64,000 bases of DNA from Bacteroidota bacterium (GCA_947460175.1 CANHGW010000001.1:1-64000); one strand, 5' to 3'; counted from the stretch's first letter, positions 34,621 through 44,845 are shown. Translations and numbers: made by a program. The notes: a model not told the origin generated them from the letters alone.

Positions 34621-36405
34621 TTAATCGGCCATTTCATCGTTGAATGAATTTGGGGGTGTATCCACATTTATTTCTGTTGCTTCAGTTTCTGGAGTTGAAA
34701 CGGGTGTTACAGTTTCTTGTTCAACCTTTTCTGTATTCGCATCTACCACGTTAGGTTCAACCACTGCAACAATAGGCGTATCATCGGCAGGCGCCTCATT
34801 GTCTATGGCTACGTTATTCTTGGTTGATGTTTGATTATCTTTTTGCGATTTAACAGGCTGCTCTTTTGTGTTTTCTTTTTTTCTTGGTCCACGCAAAATG
34901 TAATTTATTTCACGTTCGTCTTGAAATATTTTTTCTTTTACGTCTTTTACTTTCGCTTTTAGTTGGTTGATTTTATTTTCAATTTCTTCCACCATTTCTT
35001 TAAGCTCTTCTCGTTTCTCATACGAACGAAGTGTGGCAGGCAGGTTTTGCAATCGATCATTCACATCAAAAAGCAATTCTTCTTCTCGCTGTAATTCACG
35101 ATTTACTTTATTATAAAAACCTCTGTTACGTGCAAGACGCTCTTGTAAATCTTTCGACATCTCCTGCTTACGCAAATCACGGTTGGCATCCTTACGATCA
35201 AAGAAATTTTTCTTTGCCTTTTGGAAACGATCCCACGCATCATCGCCATATTCTTTGGGAGTTCTTCCTATGGTTTTCCACTCATCAAACATCTCCATAA
35301 ATTCTTTCGTTGCATTTTCAAAATCTATTGAATGTTGCAATTCCTCCGCATGATTTACGATCGACATTTTGCGAGCATAATTATCTTCGAGTTGTACTTT
35401 TATCTTCGAATAGTAGGCATCTTTATTTTGAAAAAAGTGGTTTTTGGCTTCCAGGAATTGATTCCAAACTTCATCGCTTTTATCTTGAGATACACGACCT
35501 ATTTTCTTCCAATCTTCCATCAATTGAATAAATTCTTCGGATGTTTTTTTCCAGTCTTTACTTTCTTTGATGCTTTCAGCTTTGGCAACAATTTCTAATT
35601 TTTTCTCCAAGTTGCCACCTTGCTCTACTTTTATTTCATCGATATGTTCTCTTTTTCTGTTAAAGAAAATATCCTTTGCGGTGCTAAATCGAAACCACAA
35701 CTCTTCTATACGATGCTTTGGCACCATTCCTATTTTTTTCCACTCCTCATTCATTTCCTGATAGAGTTCAGTTGTCTTTTTCCATTCGCCTGAATTCTGT
35801 AAAGCTTCGGCTTTTTCACACAATTCTAGTTTCTTTGATAAATTATCGAGAAGGTCTAATTCAAAGCTTTCGAAACTGGCTTGTTTCCCTTTAAAAAATT
35901 CATCCTTCGCTTTTTCAAAACGGAGTCTAAATTCTTCATTTTTCAAATCAGGTACTGTTGGCAAATCTTTAAATGCTTTTTGCAAATCTCTTAATTGGTC
36001 GGTTGCATTTTTCCATTCTTTGGTTTCAAGCAAGGCTTCAACTTCATTACACAATTTCTCTTTTTGCACCAACACTTCATCCACTGCAATTTTGATTACA
36101 GCTTCCATTTTATCTAATACTGTGAGCAACGATGGATAATCTCCAATAGCCTTTGCTGTACATATATATGACTTTGTTCGAACTACTTTACCAGCAAGTT
36201 TAATTTTATCCGAAGTAGCATCAAATTCTTTTTGAAGTTCGTTTACTTTATCGACTAATTCCTGAAAGCGCTCAACCAATGCATCGATTAAATTCTGTTG
36301 ATTATTTTCAGTCGGCAAATCTGCAATGGCTCGTTCTTCAAACCATGTAGTAGAAGGAATAAACACCTTCTCTTCTTTGAGTATATAATTTTCGCTTGTA
36401 GACAT
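34621..36405 (-). CDS. DUF349 repeat protein
   Basis: The ATG at 36405 (MSTSENYILKEEKVFIPS) gives 594 residues; the longer open frame would run into rpoN. Four DUF349 repeats of ~73 residues are visible, each with W-----F--M-E-WKKIG-VP and D--W--F--AK--FF-RK (for example WKKTTELYQEMNEEWKKIG and WKKTSEEFIQLMEDWKKIG). The middle is strongly helical, then a coiled coil (~460-520). The last ~85 residues are acidic and low-complexity (APADDTPIVAVVEPNVVD). Cytoplasmic; function is not established. Confidence 0.85.
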   Translation of the reverse strand: MSTSENYILKEEKVFIPSTTWFEERAIADLPTENNQQNLIDALVERFQELVDKVNELQKEFDATSDKIKLAGKVVRTKSYICTAKAIGDYPSLLTVLDKMEAVIKIAVDEVLVQKEKLCNEVEALLETKEWKNATDQLRDLQKAFKDLPTVPDLKNEEFRLRFEKAKDEFFKGKQASFESFELDLLDNLSKKLELCEKAEALQNSGEWKKTTELYQEMNEEWKKIGMVPKHRIEELWFRFSTAKDIFFNRKREHIDEIKVEQGGNLEKKLEIVAKAESIKESKDWKKTSEEFIQLMEDWKKIGRVSQDKSDEVWNQFLEAKNHFFQNKDAYYSKIKVQLEDNYARKMSIVNHAEELQHSIDFENATKEFMEMFDEWKTIGRTPKEYGDDAWDRFQKAKKNFFDRKDANRDLRKQEMSKDLQERLARNRGFYNKVNRELQREEELLFDVNDRLQNLPATLRSYEKREELKEMVEEIENKINQLKAKVKDVKEKIFQDEREINYILRGPRKKENTKEQPVKSQKDNQTSTKNNVAIDNEAPADDTPIVAVVEPNVVDANTEKVEQETVTPVSTPETEATEINVDTPPNSFNDEMAD

Positions 36406-36502
36406 CTGAAATTTCTTATTAGGAAAGGTGACAAATGTATGAAAAATAATAGGAAAATGAGTAAATTTTCGATTTTGACATCCTGAATCGAGTACCCATA
36501 AT

Positions 36503-38005
36503 CTACAATTCTTTCCGTAGTCGAGCAACAGGTAAATTAAGCTGTTCACGATATTTGGCAACCGTTCTCCTTGCTATATTATAGCCTTTTTCGTTGAGCA
36601 TCTCGGTTAATTTTTCATCCGACAAAGGGGATCGTTTTTCTTCATTCTGAATCAATTGATTCAGTATCATCTTCACTTCACGAGTCGATACTTCTTCCCC
36701 ACTATCGGTTGACATGGATTCGGAGAAAAAATACTTGAGTTTGAATGTGCCAAACTCGGTTTGAACAAATTTACTATTAACTACTCTCGAAATCGTCGAA
36801 ATGTCCATGCCTGTTCGATCAGAGACATCTTTCAATATCATTGGCCTCAAGCTTGTTTCATCGCCTGTTAGAAAAAACTCTTCTTGCAAATGCATAATTC
36901 TTGTCATGGTAAGCATCAATGTCTCTTGCCGCTGTCTTACAGCATCGATAAACCATTTGGCCGAATCAATTTTTTGCTTGATAAAGAGTACAGCTTCTTT
37001 CTGCCTATTATCCTTTTTATCCCCCCGGTCATAATCCTTGAGCATATCTCTGAAAGTTGAACTTACTCTTAAGTCGGGTGCATTTTTTTGATTCAACTGA
37101 ATTTCCAATACACCGTTGTTGTTGTAGATTATAAAATCTGGTACTATGTATGCTTCAGTTTTGCTACCTCCTGTATAAAATGCCCCTGGCTTTGGATTTA
37201 GTTTAACGATTACTTGAATAATATCTTTCAAATCTTCATCATTCAGATTCATCGAACGTTGAATTTTTTCGTAATGCTTTTTGGTAAATTCATCAAAAAA
37301 CTTTTCAAGAATTTTGATTGCATAAAGCACATTCATATTTGAACCTTTCTTCTTCAATTGAAGTAAAAGGCATTCTCTCAAATCGGCCGCAGCAACACCT
37401 GCAGGTTCGAGTTCCTGTACTAATTTCACTATTTCTCGAACTTCTTTTTCATCCGTTGATACATTTTGACGAAACGACAAATCATCAACTATAGATGGAA
37501 TATCGCGACGCAAGTAGCCATCATCGTCAATACTCCCAATAATGAATTCTGCAATTTGGTATCGCTTTGAATCCAGATTCAATAAATTAATTTGTGCTTT
37601 TAAATGCTCGTAAAATGAAACTTCAAAACGAGGTTGATAACCTACTTTTTCGTCATCGGCATTATAGGCGTCTGCTTGGAAATTGTAATCAGCATCATCA
37701 TCGTCTCCTTCTTTTACATACTCAGTGATATCGATTCGTTCAAACTCGTCTGTATCTGTTTCTTCGGCAATATAATCATCATTATCATCAGTCGAAAATT
37801 CATCTTTTATTTCCTCATTCGTTTTTTCATCGAGTGTTTTTTCTTCATAATCTTCACTGCTAACTTCCAATGCAGGATTTTCTTCCATTTCCTCTTTGAT
37901 ACGCTCTTCGAGCATGGCAGTAGGCACCTGCAACAATTTCATCAATTGAATTTGCTGAGGAGATAACTTTTGAAGTAACCGTTGCTGTTGAGAAAGTGAT
38001 TGCAT
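36503..38005 (-). CDS. rpoN: RNA polymerase sigma-54 factor
   Basis: 500 residues. Region I is glutamine- and leucine-rich (MQSLSQQQRLLQKLSPQQIQ) and binds activators. An acidic low-complexity region follows (residues ~50-110, rich in D and E). The core-binding and DNA-binding parts include LKDVSDRTGMDISTISRVVNSKFVQTEFGTFKLKYFF and the RpoN box ARRTVAKYRE at ~478-487, which contacts the -24 element. Promoters of the type TGGCAC-N5-TTGC would be its targets; no enhancer-binding activator gene was seen in this window. Confidence 0.97.
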   Translation of the reverse strand: MQSLSQQQRLLQKLSPQQIQLMKLLQVPTAMLEERIKEEMEENPALEVSSEDYEEKTLDEKTNEEIKDEFSTDDNDDYIAEETDTDEFERIDITEYVKEGDDDDADYNFQADAYNADDEKVGYQPRFEVSFYEHLKAQINLLNLDSKRYQIAEFIIGSIDDDGYLRRDIPSIVDDLSFRQNVSTDEKEVREIVKLVQELEPAGVAAADLRECLLLQLKKKGSNMNVLYAIKILEKFFDEFTKKHYEKIQRSMNLNDEDLKDIIQVIVKLNPKPGAFYTGGSKTEAYIVPDFIIYNNNGVLEIQLNQKNAPDLRVSSTFRDMLKDYDRGDKKDNRQKEAVLFIKQKIDSAKWFIDAVRQRQETLMLTMTRIMHLQEEFFLTGDETSLRPMILKDVSDRTGMDISTISRVVNSKFVQTEFGTFKLKYFFSESMSTDSGEEVSTREVKMILNQLIQNEEKRSPLSDEKLTEMLNEKGYNIARRTVAKYREQLNLPVARLRKEL

Positions 38006-38109
38006 AATACGTCAGTCACAAAAATATAAATAAGAAGAACAAAAAACGATTTTATTATTCTAGTTCTTTTATTATCTTTCCGTAAAATAAATATTGCATT
38101 TTTAGAAAT

Positions 38110-38700
38110 TTAGTTTGCTTCTGCAACTACTTCTTTCACTTCAGGTATCATACGCTTCATCATACCTTCAATACCCGACTTTAATGTAATCATAGATGAA
38201 GGACAACCACTACATGAACCTTGCAAAACCAATGATACAACTCCGTCATTGTAACTTTTAAAAGCAATGGCACCGCCATCCATTTCAACAGCAGGTTTTA
38301 CATAGTTTTCAAGTAATTCTTTTATACGAGCTACAATATCGGTATCTTCACTCAATACAATATTGTTATCTTGTTTTGCAACAATTTCATTTTCATTGAT
38401 AACCACTTTCCCTTCCTCAAGATATTCTTTCAAAAACTCGCGAAGACTAGGGATCACATCATTCCAATCGGTATCGGGTGTTTTGGTTAGTGTGACAAAA
38501 TTGCTTGCTATAAAAACTCCTTTTACAAATGGGAACCCAAATAACTCTTTGGCCAAGGGCGAAGGAGCTGCAGTTATTTCATTTTGAAATTCAATACTCT
38601 TGCTAGGGTATAGCAGTTTATTGGCCACAAACTTCATTGTTTCTGGATTTGGGGTCATTTCGGTATATATACTGACGATGGGATTTCCTGTTTTTAACAT
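38110..38700 (-). CDS. Nfu-type iron-sulfur cluster carrier
   Basis: The ATG at 38700 gives 196 residues; the further upstream start is not needed. An Nfu N-terminal domain (SIYTEMTPNPETMKFVANKLL, FPFVKGVFIASNFVTLTK) precedes a NifU-like C-terminal domain with KPAVEMDGGAIAFKSYNDGVVSLVLQGSCSGCPSS. The CxxC in GSCSGC is the site for binding and handing over a 4Fe-4S cluster to client enzymes. It is a cytoplasmic, single gene divergent from the T9SS cargo at 38842. Confidence 0.92.
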   Translation of the reverse strand: MLKTGNPIVSIYTEMTPNPETMKFVANKLLYPSKSIEFQNEITAAPSPLAKELFGFPFVKGVFIASNFVTLTKTPDTDWNDVIPSLREFLKEYLEEGKVVINENEIVAKQDNNIVLSEDTDIVARIKELLENYVKPAVEMDGGAIAFKSYNDGVVSLVLQGSCSGCPSSMITLKSGIEGMMKRMIPEVKEVVAEAN

Positions 38701-38815
38701 AGCTGTACTATTAATAGTGTAGCAAAAATACATCTATTTGAATTGAAAATGTAGATTACTAACTGTTTCTTGTTTTTTTTCGTCTATAGATTATCGACTT
38801 TCGCAATAAAATCTT

Positions 38816-38823
38816 TATATTTA
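38816..38823 (+). promoter_or_regulatory. Putative -7 box (TATATTTA)
   Basis: TATATTTA differs from TAnnTTTG only in the last base. It ends 18 bp before the TTG at 38842, and lies inside the longer reading frame, which argues that translation starts at 38842. Confidence 0.4.
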
Positions 38824-38841
38824 CTTACAAAATCGTTTGCT

Positions 38842-41800
38842 TTGAAAAAGATATTTTTAATCCCTTTTGTGTTATTGGTTTTTTTATCAAGCCAAATCTT
38901 ATATGCACAGCATGTACATAATTATTCTACTGTAGAGTATATCGAAAATAAAGGACAATGGGATGGCGATTTTATTTATCGAGGTAATACGCCAAATGGC
39001 GATATATTTCTTAAACGCAGTGGGTTTAGAATTATGCAATTAGGGGCTGACTTTCATGAATTAAGAAGACAGCTTCACTCAACTCCTACACCAAGCATTC
39101 AGACTTTCAATTACCATGTATATGATATGAATTTTGTAAATTCTAATCAAGTACATGATGTTTCTGTGGAAAAAAAACAAAAGCATTATTATAATTATTT
39201 TCTTGGAAACGATGCATCTAAGTGGAAATCTGAAATATATCCTGTATTAGCAGTTAACTATAAAGACCTCTATGATGGCATTGATGCCCATATATATTCA
39301 GAATCGGGAAATGTAAAATATGATTTAATTGTAAATCCTGGTGCCGACGTAAAAAAAATAAAAATAAGTTATACAGGTATTAATTCTATTAAGCTTGAAA
39401 ATAACAAATTAATCATCACAACATCTGTAGGAATAAATACTGAATTAGCACCTTATGCTTATCAGTTTATCAATAATACTAAAAAAGAAGTTCCTTGTAA
39501 ATATGTATTAAACGAAGAAAACCAAGTTAGCTTTCAATTTCCAAAAGGTTTCAACGATGATGTTCAATTGATTGTCGACCCCGTTCTTATTTTCTCTTCC
39601 CTTACAGGCTCTACAGCAGATAATTGGGGATTTACAGCGACTTACGACACATCTGGTAATTTTTATTCTGGAGGCATTGCACAAGGCCTTGGATACCCAC
39701 TTATTGCCGGAGCATTCCAAGCCACTTATGGTGGAAGCGGTATAGGGGGCGGTGGATTTGGATGTGATGCAGTAATTAGCAAATTCAATGCCGCGGGCAG
39801 TGCACTTATATACTCCACTTATTTAGGAGGTATAGACAATGACCAACCTCATAGTATTGTAGTTGACAACAATGGCAATTTAGCAATAGCCGGAAGAACC
39901 TACTCTAATAATTTTCCTACTTCTGCAGGTTGTTTTGACAATACAGCGAATGGAGCAGCTGATTTATTTGTTACAAAATTTAATAGCACTGGTACTGCAC
40001 TCATTGGCTCAACTTACATAGGCGGAAACGGAGCTGACGGAGAAAATATAACACCTGTTTATACATCTTTACTTAGCTTAAAACATAATTATGGCGATGA
40101 TGCACGATCTGAGATAATTACAGACGCCAATAATAATTTATGGATTGCGGCTAGTACTTCTTCAGTCAATTTTCCAACTGCACAACCAAACCAAGCTGCC
40201 ATTTCAGGAGGTCAAGATGGCGTAATATTTGAATTAAATAACACTTGCTCTAACCTTATTTGGAGTACTTATTGGGGTGGTTCGGCTAACGATGCATGTT
40301 ATGTATTATCATTTGACAAATTGAATCAGAATGTTCTCTATGTAGCAGGTGGTACAGAAAGTAACAATTTGCAAGTAACACCTGGAACATTAAACCCAAT
40401 TTTTCAAGGTGCTACCGATGGTTTTTTATTAAAATTCAATGCCTCTACTCATTTATTACAAGCTGGAACTTTTATTGGAACTTCATCATACGACCAAGTA
40501 TATGGAGTTCAAACGGATGACAGTAGTCATGTATACGTAATGGGACAAACAAATGGTACCTATCCTGTAACGCCTGGTGTATATACAAATCCAAACTCTT
40601 CACAATTTGTAACAAAAATGGACATTAATCTTACTTCCATATTGGCTTCTACAGTGTATGGTAGCGGAACGAATCTTACAACCAATATTTCTCCAGTAGC
40701 ATTTCTGGTAGACAAATGCGGTAGTATTTATGTTTCTGGATGGGGAGGCCCTACAGGCGGAAATCCTGGCAACACGATAGGAATGCCTACTACGGCAGGA
40801 GCAATTCAATCGACAACAGATGGTAGCGATTTTTATTTCATTGTGTTTAGCAAAAACTTTCAAAATCTATTATACGCAACCTTTTTTGGACAAAGTGGTG
40901 GTGGCGGAGAACATGTGGATGGAGGGACGAGTCGATTTGACCCAAATGGTGTTATATATCAAGCTATTTGTGCTGCCTGTGGAGGGAGTCAACTTTTCCC
41001 AACAACTGTTGGTGCATGGTCAACAACAAATGGTAGCTTGAACTGTAATCTAGGTGCTGTGAAAATTGATTTTCAATTACAAAACCCAAATGCTATTGCC
41101 TCGGCAGCAGGACCATTAAAAGGTTGTGTTCCTTTTGCAGTTACTTTTCAAAATAATAGCTCTAGCTCTACCACCTATTCGTGGGATTTTGGCGATGGGA
41201 ATACATCCAATGCATTTGCACCAACCCATACTTATACAACGGCTGGCATATTTACTGTTACTTTAGTTGCATCGAATCCAAATGGATGTACAGCAACAAG
41301 TGATACAAACCAAATTGTAGTGACAGTGGTAGACGATTCAATTTTTGCAAATTTTACGGTTACAAAAGTAGATTCATGCGGACCTTATACCGCTACGATT
41401 ACCAATACAAGCACCACCAATAATGGCCCTCCAGGACCTGGTGTATTATATACTTGGGATCTTGGAAATGGGTCATCATTCTCTGGTCCAAATCCAGGTT
41501 TAATCCCTTACCCATCGGCAAGTACATATACTATCACGCTTACAATGACCGATACCAATGCTTGTAACAATCCCTCTGTAAAAACAATTGTGCTCGACTT
41601 TACCTCTAGCGTCGTGCTTTCGGCGTTTGATATGCCAGACTCAGTCTGCTTACCAGCACTTGTCAATTTTATAGATCAATCAACAAATGCAACTACCTGG
41701 AATTGGATATTTGGCGATGGCAATACATCTACACAAGCTAACCCGTCTAATACCTACAATTCTGCTGGTACTTATACTGTTTTCTTAGTATCAGGTAATC

Positions 41801-42369
41801 CAGCTACTTGTAATCTTTTTGATACTTCTCAAAAAGTTATAAATGTATTTCCATCTCCAGTGGCCGACTTCAGTTGGACACCTAATCCTCCTGAACCAAA
41901 TACACCAAACCAATTTACAAATTTATCGACTGGTGCTAAACGTTACCTTTGGGACTTTGGAGATGGAACGACAGATACAATTACGAACCCATTACATGTG
42001 TACGATAAAGATGGCACCTATAATGTTTGTCTTACAGCTACGAATGAATATGGCTGTGTCGATACAGTTTGCAAACCTGTTAGAGGAATTGTGTTACCAC
42101 TCGTTGATGTTCCTACCGGCTTTTCGCCTAATGGTGACGGCATCAATGATGTAGTGTATGTAAAAGGTTATGGTATAGACAAAATGACTTTTAGAATATT
42201 TAATCGTTGGGGCGAAAAAGTTTTTGAATCTACTCGTAAATCCGATGGTTGGGATGGTCGTTATAAAAGCGTAATGCAAGAAATGGAAGTATATGGCTAT
42301 ACACTTTCAGTTACATTTTTTGATGGCACCAAAGATTTCAAAAAAGGCAATATTACTTTACTCAAATAA
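38842..42369 (+). CDS. SBBP/PKD surface protein with T9SS type B sorting domain
   Basis: From a TTG at 38842 the protein is 1175 residues, starting LKKIFLIPFVLLVFLSSQILYAQ, a good signal peptide; the frame is open back to 38770 but the added residues are not signal-like. After a DUF7948-like N-terminal region (ENKGQWDGDFIYRG, NYKDLYDGIDAHIYSESG) come SBBP-type beta-propeller repeats (YLGGIDNDQPHSIVVDNNGN, STYIGG, WSTYWGGSANDACYV). At least four PKD domains follow, with YSWDFGDGNTSN, YTWDLGNGSSF, WNWIFGDGNTSTQ and YLWDFGDGTTDT. The last ~85 residues (GFSPNGDGINDVVYVKG, FNRWGEKVFES, YTLSVTFFDG) are a CHU_C/type B sorting domain. Likely a large surface adhesin or enzyme-anchoring protein. Confidence 0.85.
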   Translation: MKKIFLIPFVLLVFLSSQILYAQHVHNYSTVEYIENKGQWDGDFIYRGNTPNGDIFLKRSGFRIMQLGADFHELRRQLHSTPTPSIQTFNYHVYDMNFVNSNQVHDVSVEKKQKHYYNYFLGNDASKWKSEIYPVLAVNYKDLYDGIDAHIYSESGNVKYDLIVNPGADVKKIKISYTGINSIKLENNKLIITTSVGINTELAPYAYQFINNTKKEVPCKYVLNEENQVSFQFPKGFNDDVQLIVDPVLIFSSLTGSTADNWGFTATYDTSGNFYSGGIAQGLGYPLIAGAFQATYGGSGIGGGGFGCDAVISKFNAAGSALIYSTYLGGIDNDQPHSIVVDNNGNLAIAGRTYSNNFPTSAGCFDNTANGAADLFVTKFNSTGTALIGSTYIGGNGADGENITPVYTSLLSLKHNYGDDARSEIITDANNNLWIAASTSSVNFPTAQPNQAAISGGQDGVIFELNNTCSNLIWSTYWGGSANDACYVLSFDKLNQNVLYVAGGTESNNLQVTPGTLNPIFQGATDGFLLKFNASTHLLQAGTFIGTSSYDQVYGVQTDDSSHVYVMGQTNGTYPVTPGVYTNPNSSQFVTKMDINLTSILASTVYGSGTNLTTNISPVAFLVDKCGSIYVSGWGGPTGGNPGNTIGMPTTAGAIQSTTDGSDFYFIVFSKNFQNLLYATFFGQSGGGGEHVDGGTSRFDPNGVIYQAICAACGGSQLFPTTVGAWSTTNGSLNCNLGAVKIDFQLQNPNAIASAAGPLKGCVPFAVTFQNNSSSSTTYSWDFGDGNTSNAFAPTHTYTTAGIFTVTLVASNPNGCTATSDTNQIVVTVVDDSIFANFTVTKVDSCGPYTATITNTSTTNNGPPGPGVLYTWDLGNGSSFSGPNPGLIPYPSASTYTITLTMTDTNACNNPSVKTIVLDFTSSVVLSAFDMPDSVCLPALVNFIDQSTNATTWNWIFGDGNTSTQANPSNTYNSAGTYTVFLVSGNPATCNLFDTSQKVINVFPSPVADFSWTPNPPEPNTPNQFTNLSTGAKRYLWDFGDGTTDTITNPLHVYDKDGTYNVCLTATNEYGCVDTVCKPVRGIVLPLVDVPTGFSPNGDGINDVVYVKGYGIDKMTFRIFNRWGEKVFESTRKSDGWDGRYKSVMQEMEVYGYTLSVTFFDGTKDFKKGNITLLK

Positions 42370-42380
42370 ACTTATGTATC

Positions 42381-43397
42381 GTGAAAAAATTATTTACATT
42401 TTTTATCCTTGCTAGTATTTCTAGCTCGATTGCAAAAGCACAAGGAATGCATTTTTCTCAATACTATAATGCACCTATGTTATTGAATCCAGCAAATACT
42501 GGCTTTCTACAAGACAATGATTGGCGTGCTGGAGTCAACCTCAGAAATCAATGGGCGACAACGCCAATTCCCTATAACACGTTTAGTGCGTTTGCCGATT
42601 TTGGATTGATGCGCGACAAGTGGGAAACAAGCTGGATAGGCACAGGACTTGCTATGTGGCGTGATGTAGCAGGTAATGGCAACCTCGCATTGACTAAGAT
42701 ACAGGCCAACTTAGCCTATCATTTACTCGTAAGTGATCGAAGTACGCTATCTGCAGGTTTAGGAATGTCATATAATCAGCGAAGCGTAGATATAAGTAAA
42801 TTGACTTTTGATGTGCAATGGGATGAGTTTTCGTTTAATAAAGGAGTTTCCAATCAAGAAACATTTACAAGGCAAAAGTCTACTTATATGGACATGAGTG
42901 CCGGAATGAATTACTCTTATGCCAACAATAATAACTTATTCATCACCATGAGTGTAGGTGGTATGCATATCAATCAGCCCATCGAAACTTTTTATGGCAT
43001 GAGCAATCGTAAAGGTTTTAGACCTATTGCTAATTTGGATATTGTATTTAAAGCTAGTGACAATGTAATGTTGAATCCATCTGTTTATTATACTCGTGAG
43101 AAAAAAGCTAGTGAATTGGTTATGGGGTCCCTCTTCAATATCAATACAGGTGGAGGCACTAGTATCATTTCAAATGAATTGATACTAGGCGCATTTTATC
43201 GTAATAAAGATGCCGTAATTGCCGCAGCAGGATATAAATTCAAACAAAATAAATTTATATTCAGCTATGACCACACTATCTCTCAAATGAGTCAAGGTAA
43301 TAATGGACTTGGTGCATTTGAATTATCCTTGATATTGCAAGGTAATTACAAGAAAGGCAACGAACTAAGTAGAACCTATGGCTGTCCTAGATTTTAA
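42381..43397 (+). CDS. PorP/SprF family outer-membrane protein
   Basis: 338 residues from a GTG at 42381, with signal peptide ending IAKAQG. The start of the mature part, MHFSQYYNAPMLLNPANTGF, is diagnostic of the PorP/SprF family, followed by barrel strands. In Flavobacterium and relatives, a SprF-like protein is encoded beside a type B cargo and is needed for its attachment or secretion. Its place 11 bp after the type B cargo gene fits that pairing, so the two are probably co-transcribed partners. The conclusion for this pair is inferred from position. Confidence 0.9.
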   Translation: MKKLFTFFILASISSSIAKAQGMHFSQYYNAPMLLNPANTGFLQDNDWRAGVNLRNQWATTPIPYNTFSAFADFGLMRDKWETSWIGTGLAMWRDVAGNGNLALTKIQANLAYHLLVSDRSTLSAGLGMSYNQRSVDISKLTFDVQWDEFSFNKGVSNQETFTRQKSTYMDMSAGMNYSYANNNNLFITMSVGGMHINQPIETFYGMSNRKGFRPIANLDIVFKASDNVMLNPSVYYTREKKASELVMGSLFNINTGGGTSIISNELILGAFYRNKDAVIAAAGYKFKQNKFIFSYDHTISQMSQGNNGLGAFELSLILQGNYKKGNELSRTYGCPRF

Positions 43398-43463
43398 TTT
43401 GTTTTATTACTTTTTGTGTAGAATATCCTTTTAATTTGCACTTTCTAACAAAATTATCAAGGA

Positions 43464-43811
43464 ATGAAACCATCTTCTACTATACAACTAAATATAACCC
43501 TCGACGAACAAAAAGTACCTGAAACCATCCATTGGCAAGCAGCAGAAGGTGGCGTAGAAAAACCCACTGAGGCTAAAGCTTTCATGTTGAGCATCTGGGA
43601 TTTGAACGAAAATGCCGCGTTGCGTATAGACCTTTGGACTAAAAAAATGATGGTAGATGAAATGAATGATTTCTTTTTTCAAACTATGATGACCATGGCT
43701 GACACCTACCAACGTGCCACCAATCAACCTGAGTTAGCAGAAGAAATTAGAACATTTTCAAAATCATTTAAAGTAAAAATGGAAGAGGAAATGAAAAAAA
43801 ATCAATTATAA
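43464..43811 (+). CDS. gldC: Gliding motility protein GldC
   Basis: 115 residues, no signal peptide. The sequence TIQLNITLDEQKVPETIHW, MLSIWDLNENAALRIDLWTK, MVDEMNDFFFQTMMTMADTYQRAT matches GldC, a small cytoplasmic protein that improves gliding and T9SS function in Flavobacterium. There it is in an operon with gldB; here gldB is not adjacent. The gene lies 66 bp after the PorP/SprF-like gene and ahead of YqeY. Confidence 0.88.
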   Translation: MKPSSTIQLNITLDEQKVPETIHWQAAEGGVEKPTEAKAFMLSIWDLNENAALRIDLWTKKMMVDEMNDFFFQTMMTMADTYQRATNQPELAEEIRTFSKSFKVKMEEEMKKNQL

Positions 43812-43833
43812 ACTATAATAAAAATTGCATCAT

Positions 43834-44286
43834 ATGTCACTCGAACAAAATATAATGACCGAATTAAAGGCTGCCATGCTAGCAAAAAACGAAGCTGCTC
43901 TTCGTGGATTACGAGCTATCAAATCAGCTATATTGCTTGCCAAAACAGCTGATGGCAAAGTAGGAGAAATTACTGAAGACGACGAGATTAAGCTATTGCA
44001 AAAATTAGCTAAACAGCGTAAAGATTCACTTGAAGTATTTGTAGCGCAAAATAGAGAAGATCTTGCATTGAAAGAACGTGAAGAACTCGCCATCATTGAA
44101 AAATTTCTTCCAACACAACTTGATGAAAACGAAATACGTGAGTCTTTAAAATCAATCATTGCAAGTACGGGTGCCAATTCACCTGCCGACATGGGAAAAG
44201 TAATGGGTGTAGCGACCAAACAACTTGCTGGCAAAGCTGATGGCAAATTAATTTCATCTATCGTAAAAGAACTTTTAGCTTCTTAA
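43834..44286 (+). CDS. GatB/YqeY domain protein
   Basis: The ATG at 43834 (MSLEQNIMTELKAAMLAKNE) gives 150 residues; an ATG three codons earlier is the alternative. The family motifs are LRGLRAIKSAILLAKT, DEIKLLQKLAKQRKDSLEVF, ELAIIEKFLPTQLDENEI and DMGKVMGVATKQLAGKADGKLISSIVKELL. It resembles the tail domain of the GatB amidotransferase subunit, which binds tRNA; the free-standing form has no settled function. It is followed by CvpA after 10 bp and is likely in one transcript with it. Confidence 0.93.
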   Translation: MSLEQNIMTELKAAMLAKNEAALRGLRAIKSAILLAKTADGKVGEITEDDEIKLLQKLAKQRKDSLEVFVAQNREDLALKEREELAIIEKFLPTQLDENEIRESLKSIIASTGANSPADMGKVMGVATKQLAGKADGKLISSIVKELLAS

Positions 44287-44296
44287 TTCACATTCT

Positions 44297-44845
44297 ATGA
44301 TATTAGACGGCATCGTATTAATTATTTCAATTCTTGCTTTTATAAGAGGCTGGAAAAAGGGATTATTATGGGCTGTTTTTTCACTTGTAGCTGTAATCAT
44401 AGGCATAATACTTTCTTTAAAACTATCGCATACACTCGCCGACTATTTATTTAAAAACAATATCCTTACTGGTCAATACACATTGTTGCTTAGTTTTATA
44501 ATTATTTTTTTACTAGTATTGTTTGCATTTCGATCAGGCGTGAAATTAGTTGAAACTTTTCTCGATAAAGTATTTCTAGGGTGGGTCAATAACTTAACAG
44601 GTGGCCTTTTGTATACTTTTTTTGTATTGTTTATCGCTAGTACTTTTTTTTGGCTTGCCAATAAAGCAGGCTTATTGAAAGATGATTTGAAGAAAGAGTC
44701 TATCTCTTACTCGTATATTGAACCTATTTCACCTAAGGCCATTGAACTAGCTTCAGGTTATTTACCACTTTGTAAGAATTTATATCATGATGTAGAAGAA
44801 TTACTTTCAAAGGCAACTAGTAAATTTGATAAAAATTTAAACTAA
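44297..44845 (+). CDS. CvpA family inner-membrane protein
   Basis: 182 residues with four hydrophobic helices. It begins MILDGIVLIISILAFIRGWKKGLLWAVFSLVAVIIG, the hallmark of CvpA proteins (colicin V production in E. coli; envelope function elsewhere). It overlaps the convergent kdsD-like gene by 4 bp at the stop codons. It probably ends the PorP-GldC-YqeY-CvpA transcript. Confidence 0.85.
   Translation: MILDGIVLIISILAFIRGWKKGLLWAVFSLVAVIIGIILSLKLSHTLADYLFKNNILTGQYTLLLSFIIIFLLVLFAFRSGVKLVETFLDKVFLGWVNNLTGGLLYTFFVLFIASTFFWLANKAGLLKDDLKKESISYSYIEPISPKAIELASGYLPLCKNLYHDVEELLSKATSKFDKNLN

Noticed and set aside
36406-36561. N-terminal extension of the DUF349 protein
   Set aside because: The extra residues would overlap the end of rpoN and do not resemble the family; ATG 36405 is the better start.
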